This document shows positions 7,158 to 11,416 of a stretch of 11,416 nucleotides of DNA, piece after piece. Every line of letters starts with the position of its first letter. Within the stretch, counting starts at the first letter, position 1. This stretch comes from an uncultured Prevotella sp. (GTDB lineage Bacteria; Bacteroidota; Bacteroidia; Bacteroidales; Bacteroidaceae). Under the pieces are notes generated by a model that worked only from the letters and a program-made list of their open reading frames with translations, ran no database searches and was not told the origin of the DNA. A program made the translations under genes and the position numbers. Where the stretch lies: assembly GCA_938018155.1 (NCBI GenBank), contig CALIIG010000148.1, positions 1 through 11,416 on the forward strand, in the 5' to 3' direction.

Positions 7158-7192
7158 CTGACATCTTCCTGACATTTAATGGTCAGAAAGAT
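7158..7192. promoter_or_regulatory. ATGTCAG direct repeats within an imperfect palindrome (candidate operator)
   Basis: On the minus strand ATGTCAG occurs at 7175-7169 and again at 7164-7158, exactly 11 bp apart with GAAG between, resembling the direct repeats bound by OmpR/PhoB-type winged-helix proteins. On the plus strand GTCAGAAAGAT (7182-7192) mirrors GTCAGGAAGAT of the minus strand, giving a palindrome over 7163-7192 with 24 of 30 positions symmetric: ATCTT and CTGAC on the left, GTCAG and AAGAT on the right, TTAA in the centre. It sits just upstream of the expected -33 of the barrel promoter. As minus-strand RNA it would also form an 11-bp hairpin (one G-U pair), but the T run starts about 10 nt beyond the stem, so a terminator role for the regulator gene is possible but not canonical. 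Confidence 0.55.
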
Positions 7193-7213
7193 ACCTGTTT
7201 GATAGTCAGCTGT

Positions 7214-7936
7214 TTAGTGCTTCTTCTGAAGCTGATAGCTGCGTCCCCTGTCACAGATAATATGTAATCCGCCCTGCTCCTCAACGATGGGCTTGAGGCG
7301 TTTCATCAGAGTGTAGAGTGTTTCACTGGCGTTGGGCTTGTTGGGCCAGAGCTTTTGACAAATGGTTTCTTTCGGAAGTTTGAAATCAGAAGCCTGAAAG
7401 AAAAGTGTCATCAGCTGCTCCTGCATGGGTGTAAAGCGTATGGGCTGGTGGTGAAGATTGAAGAAAACGCCATCCTCTTCGTGGTAAGCTATCGTCCCGA
7501 ATACTTTAAAGCCGGTGTGCCGCCGCCTGGCAAAGCCCATCGAAAGGATGAACCATAATAACGCTGCTGACGCAAAAAGCCCAGAAAGCCGTTGGTCAGA
7601 CAGCGAGAAAACGGTGGCAACAGAGCAGTTTGCATAGCTTTGGAACTCGAGCTGACGCCATTTTATTTTACGGCTTTGCAGGCCATCATGATTCCCTTTC
7701 ACCGCATAGTAAACGAAGGATGACTGCCGAAGACTGTCAATCTGGAGGTGGCGGCGATACTCATACAGGGTATCGGGCGTAAGATAACCGTCTGTTTTCG
7801 TCTTGAGTGTTTGGGCAAGAGCCTGGTTCATATCCCTGATGATATTGCCTTCAGCCACACGGTAGCTGTGGATACTTGAGGCAATAGTGCAAGTGATGAG
7901 GATAATAAAAACGAAGACAGAATGGTAAGCTTTCAT
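7214..7936 (-). CDS. Membrane-anchored winged-helix transcriptional regulator
   Basis: This 240-residue protein has a short cytoplasmic N terminus, a first membrane segment (about 6-23), a periplasmic region of about 90 residues (24-115), a second membrane segment (about 117-135) followed by positive RRRH (137-140), and a C-terminal cytoplasmic domain (about 145-237). That last domain fits the OmpR/PhoB-type winged helix: strands around FKVFGTIAY and PIRFTPMQEQLM, a helix-turn-helix through LPKETICQKLWPNKPNASETLYTLMKRL, and a wing at GLHIICDRGRSYQL. There is no receiver or kinase domain, so it would be a one-component regulator that senses in the periplasm, like ToxR/CadC but with the DNA-binding domain at the opposite end. 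The gene is 112 bp upstream of the barrel-protein start on the same strand, and candidate operator repeats lie in that gap. The signal sensed is unknown. Confidence 0.85.
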   Translation of the reverse strand: MKAYHSVFVFIILITCTIASSIHSYRVAEGNIIRDMNQALAQTLKTKTDGYLTPDTLYEYRRHLQIDSLRQSSFVYYAVKGNHDGLQSRKIKWRQLEFQSYANCSVATVFSLSDQRLSGLFASAALLWFILSMGFARRRHTGFKVFGTIAYHEEDGVFFNLHHQPIRFTPMQEQLMTLFFQASDFKLPKETICQKLWPNKPNASETLYTLMKRLKPIVEEQGGLHIICDRGRSYQLQKKH

Positions 7937-7959
7937 GATACTTGAATATTTTTGCGCTT

Positions 7960-7967
7960 CAAATATA
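7960..7967 (-). promoter_or_regulatory. -7 box (TATATTTG) for the membrane regulator gene
   Basis: The minus strand reads TATATTTG, matching TAnnTTTG, ending 23 nt before the regulator ATG at 7936. No convincing -33 TTTG is seen. It lies in the 138-bp divergent gap shared with the hydrolase gene. Confidence 0.5.
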
Positions 7968-8062
7968 GTCGTTTTCCGGCAATTTCAGGTTATAGATATT
8001 GCTATTTTTATGTTTTCGGGTGGAAAAACTGACAGAATTATCAATATTTCAGCCAAAGCACG

Positions 8063-8070
8063 TATATTTG
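8063..8070 (+). promoter_or_regulatory. -7 box (TATATTTG) immediately before the hydrolase start
   Basis: TATATTTG matches TAnnTTTG and ends only 4 nt before the ATG at 8075. If it is the real -7 box, transcription would begin at or next to the start codon, giving an almost leaderless mRNA. A later start is unlikely because it would remove the signal peptide. Confidence 0.45.
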
Positions 8071-8074
8071 TAAT

Positions 8075-9328
8075 ATGAAAAAGGTAATATATTTCTTTTT
8101 GATACTGATGCTGACAATATCAGTACAGGTTGGTGCTCAGAGCCTTGACGGAACATGGAAAGGCGTATTAACTGTTGGCCCGCAGAAGTTAACCCTGATC
8201 TTACACGTAAGCGAGGCCGAGCGTTCAGCCAAGCTTGATGTGATGGAACAAGGGGCCAAGGGGCTACCCTTAGCGGTAAACGTGATGGAAAATGATTCGT
8301 TAAACGTGGCCATGACGCAGATAGGGCTGCATTATGCCGGACGTTTACGGAACGGTGTTATTGAGGGAACGTTCAGCCAAAACGGTTTTACGACGCAGCT
8401 TATATTTAATAAAGGTGAGGTTGTTCTGAAACGACCGCAGGAGCCTAAGCCGCCTTTCCCTTATCGGGTAGAGGAGGTTAAGTTCGACCATAAGGAAGCA
8501 AACGTAACACTTGCCGGCACATTGACTTTCCCCGAGGGTTATAAGGAGGGGCAAAAGGTGCCGGTAGTGCTCATGGTTACGGGCAGTGGACCGCAGAATA
8601 GAGATGAGGAACTGATGGGGCATAAGCCCTTTTTAGTTCTTGCCGACAGGCTGGCGCGCCATGGAATAGCCTCATTGCGCTATGACGACAGGGGAGTAGG
8701 GCAGTCGACGGGCGACTTTTCTTCGGCCACAACAGCGGCTTTGGCAACGGACGCTTTAGCAGGAATTAAATACCTCCGAGGTCTTAAGAAGTTCTCTTGC
8801 GTAGGTATTTTGGGGCACAGTGAGGGCGGAAGTATCGCCTATATGCTCGGGGCCGGTGGCAATGCCGACTTTATTGTCAGTCTGGCAGGGCCTGCATGCA
8901 AGGTAGATACCCTCATGATGTTGCAATTAAATAAGTTAAGCCGGTTGCAGGGTGCGAAAGAAGATGTGGCTCATAATGTGGCGGAAACGAGACAATTGTT
9001 GCTTTCTCAGGATGGCGGCCCGTGGATGAAGGCTTTTCTTAACATGGATTTCTCAACATTTTTACCGTTGGTAAAGTGCCCTGTTATGGCCTTAGGAGGT
9101 AGTAATGACTTAAATGTTCCAGCTGAATTTAATATGCAGTCACTGAAAAACGGCCTGCCACATAACAGCAAAAACGTTATTAAAATATATCCAGGGTTGA
9201 ATCATCTTTTCCAGCATAGCTCCACAGGCAATCCGTTGGATTATGTAAACATTGAAGAGACCATGGCAGAAGAAGTTTTAAATGATATGTGCATGTGGAT
9301 TAATAAGGTTACAAACAACAATCATTAA
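8075..9328 (+). CDS. Secreted alpha/beta-hydrolase
   Basis: This 417-residue protein begins with a signal peptide ending near VGAQS (about residue 22), so it acts in the periplasm or outside the cell. Residues about 24-120 form a beta-rich N-terminal domain (LDGTWKGVL, GRLRNGVIEGTF) like the small lipocalin-like module found before such hydrolases in Bacteroidetes. The alpha/beta-hydrolase domain (about 132-412) has an oxyanion-hole region VTGSGPQNRDEE (168-179), RYDDRGVGQSTG (202-213), the nucleophile elbow GHSEGG (247-252, S249), the acid in GGSNDLNVP (D345) and the catalytic His in YPGLNHLFQ (H377). The triad is complete, so an active esterase, peptidase or acyl hydrolase is expected; the substrate cannot be told. 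It diverges from the regulator gene, has its own promoter box and probably stands alone. Confidence 0.9.
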   Translation: MKKVIYFFLILMLTISVQVGAQSLDGTWKGVLTVGPQKLTLILHVSEAERSAKLDVMEQGAKGLPLAVNVMENDSLNVAMTQIGLHYAGRLRNGVIEGTFSQNGFTTQLIFNKGEVVLKRPQEPKPPFPYRVEEVKFDHKEANVTLAGTLTFPEGYKEGQKVPVVLMVTGSGPQNRDEELMGHKPFLVLADRLARHGIASLRYDDRGVGQSTGDFSSATTAALATDALAGIKYLRGLKKFSCVGILGHSEGGSIAYMLGAGGNADFIVSLAGPACKVDTLMMLQLNKLSRLQGAKEDVAHNVAETRQLLLSQDGGPWMKAFLNMDFSTFLPLVKCPVMALGGSNDLNVPAEFNMQSLKNGLPHNSKNVIKIYPGLNHLFQHSSTGNPLDYVNIEETMAEEVLNDMCMWINKVTNNNH

Positions 9329-9357
9329 TTGTAATCTTAATTTTGAATATCATAGAA

Positions 9358-9396
9358 AAAGCCTATGGAAATGCTTACTAACATTCCATAGGCTTT
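9358..9396. terminator. Bidirectional hairpin terminator between hydrolase and DUF438 genes
   Basis: A perfect 13-bp stem (AAAGCCTATGGAA at 9358-9370, TTCCATAGGCTTT at 9384-9396) encloses a 13-base loop. On the minus strand the stem runs into a T stretch (GGCTTTTTC), which makes a good intrinsic terminator for the gene ending at 9419. On the plus strand the tail is weaker, but the hairpin lies 29 bp after the hydrolase stop and probably serves both convergent genes. Confidence 0.88.
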
Positions 9397-9418
9397 GAAG
9401 TATTATTTGTATAATATG

Positions 9419-10981
9419 TTACAGAAGCATTCTGTTGATAAGTTTCTTGATGCTTTCAATCAATTTATCGAGTGGCACACCCGAGCGTTCACTCATCATC
9501 TGTATGTTTACTTTGCCCAACATTAACTTGCCTAAAGGAGAATTAAGCATCTTAAATTTAGGGTCAATTTCAGGCAAACGACCTTTGAGTGCTGGGTATT
9601 GCTTCAGTAAATCCTTTAATCGTGTTTGAGGTGTAATGTCGGTAATAAGTGCCGAAGACTTCTCTTCGCTCGCATCCTCATGGTCAGAAACAGTCTCTTG
9701 AATAGGCTCTTTCTGGGCTGAGGGCTTTTCCTGACCGCTCCATGTAAGCAGCGTTTGTGACCCTTCTAAAGCACGGATGTGTGTACAATCTTGCATCATC
9801 TCGAGTACACCACGGAATTTTCCGTCCTTGTCACGTACTGCAATATATGTAATATAAATGAAAAGATTTGGCTTATTAATCCAAAACTCGGCTTTATCCT
9901 GTTCACCACTTCTCAGTTTATCAATCACTTCCCGAACAATATGTGCGCTCTTTCGAGGATGACAATTCATTACTTCGCGACCGATTACGTTTCTACTGCG
10001 TGGAAAAATACGATGATTGGTATCTGAATAAAAGCAAACAAGTTCGTTCTCGTCAACGAAAGAAATATCGATTGGCAGATGTTGATATATCAGGTTTATT
10101 TGCTCTAAGCTCAACTTTCCTGTTGTAACATCTAATAGTTGGTTGCCTCCTTGTGCTGCATAACCATATTTAGCGAGCAACGCCTGCAGGTCGTTGGCAA
10201 ATCCATTTTGCGCTTTTGGTGACGGTTCTACTTTGCTTTCAGCAGACTTGTGTTCCACATTGAAGAAAGCAAAACCTATTTCCTGATCACCACTTTTCAT
10301 CTCATCGAACTCGTCAGCACTTATCAAGGCCATTGACGTTGGGTAGAGAATAAACTCCTCTTTCTGCATTAAATCGCGTGCATATAGCAAAACACGTTCC
10401 TGCTGTTTGATGAAAGCCTCCTCGTTATCTTCCTGTAACAGTCGTTCAGCCTCTCTTATTTCATCGCGCACCATATCGTCGAAGGTCCACATGGTTGTTG
10501 TGGGACGGGTGAATCCCTTTTGTTCAAGCACAGGGTAAAGCTGGTTTTGCTTTCGCTTATAATGCACTGGATATTGGCTTATTTTATCGTAAAGCTCGAG
10601 CCATTGATTTTTAATCATGGGATATTGTACCAAGTCTTCCACGGCCAAAAGCAAGTTCTTCATCTCTTCATTCTCCTTTAAATAGTGCATGATAGGATGA
10701 TCTGCAGGCAGGTTAGGCATGGAATTATCTATCAAATCTCCCAGCATGTCGATGATAGAATGTACATCTTCACGGATACATTCATCGTCAGTCTCCTCTG
10801 TCATGGTTTGTTCGATATACGCAACATGATAGGCACTAACCTTACCAACCCGCTCTTTAATTTGCTGATATGCTTTTTCAGCCGATAGTTCGCCAGCTTT
10901 AAATTTATTCTCTATTTCGAAAAGAGCCTTCAATTTCTCTGGATCCATCGGTGGAAGATAATCTTTCATTTTATAGTTCAT
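9419..10981 (-). CDS. DUF438-hemerythrin-like-PAS-DUF1858 protein
   Basis: Four domains are visible in this 520-residue cytoplasmic protein, which has no signal peptide. A DUF438 domain (about 13-85) comes first. A hemerythrin-like helical domain (about 90-225) has candidate metal-site segments ADHPIMHYLKENEE (93-106), VHYKRKQNQLYP (139-150) and EEFILYP (208-214). A PAS domain of the PAS_10 type (about 290-405) contains PIDISFVDENELVCFYSD and GVLEMMQD. After an acidic Ser/Glu linker (about 413-445) comes a C-terminal DUF1858 domain (about 447-512, ITPQTRLKDLLKQYPALK). Proteins of this kind are thought to sense redox, NO or iron state through diiron and PAS sites; that role is inferred here. 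Q145 stands where I would expect a carboxylate ligand, so metal binding is uncertain. M5 (start 10969) is a possible alternative start. It converges on the hydrolase gene. Confidence 0.88.
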   Translation of the reverse strand: MNYKMKDYLPPMDPEKLKALFEIENKFKAGELSAEKAYQQIKERVGKVSAYHVAYIEQTMTEETDDECIREDVHSIIDMLGDLIDNSMPNLPADHPIMHYLKENEEMKNLLLAVEDLVQYPMIKNQWLELYDKISQYPVHYKRKQNQLYPVLEQKGFTRPTTTMWTFDDMVRDEIREAERLLQEDNEEAFIKQQERVLLYARDLMQKEEFILYPTSMALISADEFDEMKSGDQEIGFAFFNVEHKSAESKVEPSPKAQNGFANDLQALLAKYGYAAQGGNQLLDVTTGKLSLEQINLIYQHLPIDISFVDENELVCFYSDTNHRIFPRSRNVIGREVMNCHPRKSAHIVREVIDKLRSGEQDKAEFWINKPNLFIYITYIAVRDKDGKFRGVLEMMQDCTHIRALEGSQTLLTWSGQEKPSAQKEPIQETVSDHEDASEEKSSALITDITPQTRLKDLLKQYPALKGRLPEIDPKFKMLNSPLGKLMLGKVNIQMMSERSGVPLDKLIESIKKLINRMLL

Positions 10982-11006
10982 GTTTGATTTGTTTTGATTG
11001 TATTTG

Positions 11007-11014
11007 CAAATGTA
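11007..11014 (-). promoter_or_regulatory. -7 box (TACATTTG) for the DUF438-hemerythrin gene
   Basis: The minus strand reads TACATTTG, matching TAnnTTTG, ending 25 nt before the ATG at 10981. No TTTG -33 is evident; a palindrome at 11038-11049 begins 24 bp further upstream, roughly where an activator or repressor might bind. Confidence 0.5.
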
Positions 11015-11037
11015 GGTATATGCAGGTGTATGAATGG

Positions 11038-11049
11038 TAACAATTGTTA
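11038..11049. promoter_or_regulatory. Perfect palindrome TAACAATTGTTA upstream of the DUF438 gene
   Basis: This is a perfect 12-bp palindrome at the -33 region of the predicted promoter. Its half TTGTTA resembles half-sites of CRP/FNR-type regulators in a general way. The 7-mer TTGTTAC found here on the minus strand also occurs upstream of the hcp remnant (3613-3619). No regulator can be assigned. Confidence 0.3.
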
Positions 11050-11369
11050 TTTTACAATGATAAAAATATTTAAATATTAGTGTTTTATCGCAATATGATA
11101 CTATGGATTTTACTTAATGCAAATTTCCTCATTGAATCTTTTAATTGAAATAGTGATATGTTTTTCCTTTATTCTAATAACTTTTGAAACGTTGACTTAT
11201 GGTGAAAGAGAAATAATATTGATAATGGAAAGCCGAACCTATTACAGCGTGCTGTCAATTTGTCTGCAACACATGTCAATATGACGTGTGTGGTTATGTG
11301 GGCATGAAGGTTGTATAAAGGTTAGCGTAAACAACAAGTAAATAATAAACCATATAAAATATAACTATT
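11050..11369. other. Gene-free region between the DUF438 gene and the Hsp20 start
   Basis: No open frame of note is present on either strand. The left part is very AT-rich. The right part contains a near-perfect palindrome at 11269-11291 and would be expected to hold the hsp20 promoter, but I find no TAnnTTTG box within the last 100 bp before the start. Confidence 0.5.
11269..11291. promoter_or_regulatory. 23-bp palindrome upstream of the Hsp20 gene
   Basis: The arms ACACATGTCA (11269-11278) and TGACGTGTGT (11282-11291) surround the spacer ATA, and 9 of 10 positions are symmetric. The single mismatch becomes a U-G pair in RNA. It lies 78 bp before the heat-shock gene start, so it could be an operator, or a hairpin if transcription starts further upstream. 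No downstream T run supports a terminator. Confidence 0.4.
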
Positions 11370-11416
11370 ATGTATACACGTAACAATTGGCTTCCAGAGG
11401 TTTTTAATGATTTTCT
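11370..11416 (+). CDS. Hsp20-type small heat-shock protein, N-terminal start only (cut by window end)
   Basis: Only the first 15 codons are inside the window. They read MYTRNNWLPEVFNDF, which matches the characteristic opening of Bacteroidetes Hsp20/alpha-crystallin chaperones (a short basic start, then NWLP-x-(V/I)FNDF). Such proteins form oligomers that hold unfolding proteins in the cytoplasm. The alpha-crystallin domain itself lies beyond the window, so the call rests on this short motif and on the open frame to the edge. Confidence 0.7.
   Translation, partial: MYTRNNWLPEVFNDF

Noticed and set aside
8028..8035. ACTGACAG upstream of the hydrolase as another copy of the ATGTCAG-type half-site
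   Set aside because: A single copy of a 7-bp match is expected by chance, and there is no second copy 11 bp away.
9435..10128. Plus-strand frames antisense to the DUF438 gene
   Set aside because: No domain, no start context, and fully covered by a clear four-domain protein on the other strand.
1..11416. CRISPR array, tRNA/rRNA genes, insertion sequence or prophage
   Set aside because: No regular repeat-spacer pattern, no cloverleaf or rRNA-like sequence and no transposase, integrase or phage gene was seen on either strand.

Overview
The window looks like chromosomal DNA of a Bacteroidales bacterium, most likely Prevotella or a close relative. This rests on protein families typical of the phylum (plug/barrel outer-membrane proteins, a DUF438-hemerythrin-PAS protein, a Bacteroidetes-style Hsp20 start), on repeated TAnnTTTG promoter boxes just upstream of genes, and on the lack of obvious Shine-Dalgarno sites. 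The genus is an inference; no rRNA or tRNA marker is present.

Left part (413-3424, minus strand): a compact restriction-modification operon. A C5-cytosine methyltransferase of the Dcm/M.EcoRII type comes first, then an EcoRII-type restriction endonuclease 2 bp later, then a Vsr mismatch endonuclease 13 bp later. By homology the system should recognise and methylate CCWGG, cut unmethylated CCWGG, and repair the T:G mismatches left when 5-methylcytosine deaminates. The locus is visibly more AT-rich than the genes to its right, which suggests it was acquired. The 412 bases downstream of it hold no convincing gene.

Next to it, on the plus strand (3694-4381), is a broken hybrid-cluster protein gene (hcp). 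It has lost about the middle 300 codons with a frame change, and two of the four N-terminal cluster cysteines are substituted. Its promoter-like box and a strong terminator are still present.

Centre (4479-7936, minus strand): a three-gene group. A membrane-anchored winged-helix regulator, with a periplasmic domain between two membrane segments and the DNA-binding domain at the C terminus, precedes a plug/beta-barrel outer-membrane protein, which is followed 13 bp later by a small exported protein of unknown function. In the gap between regulator and barrel gene, just upstream of the predicted barrel promoter, lie 11-bp-spaced ATGTCAG direct repeats inside a 30-bp imperfect palindrome. This spacing is typical of OmpR/PhoB-type winged-helix operators. 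The group is the best candidate here for a little-described system: a one-component transmembrane regulator controlling an outer-membrane protein.

Right part: a secreted alpha/beta hydrolase (8075-9328, plus strand) is divergent from the regulator. It converges, through a shared hairpin terminator, on a 520-residue minus-strand protein that combines DUF438, hemerythrin-like, PAS and DUF1858 domains. The last 47 bases begin an Hsp20-type small heat-shock gene. A 23-bp palindrome lies about 80 bp upstream of that start.
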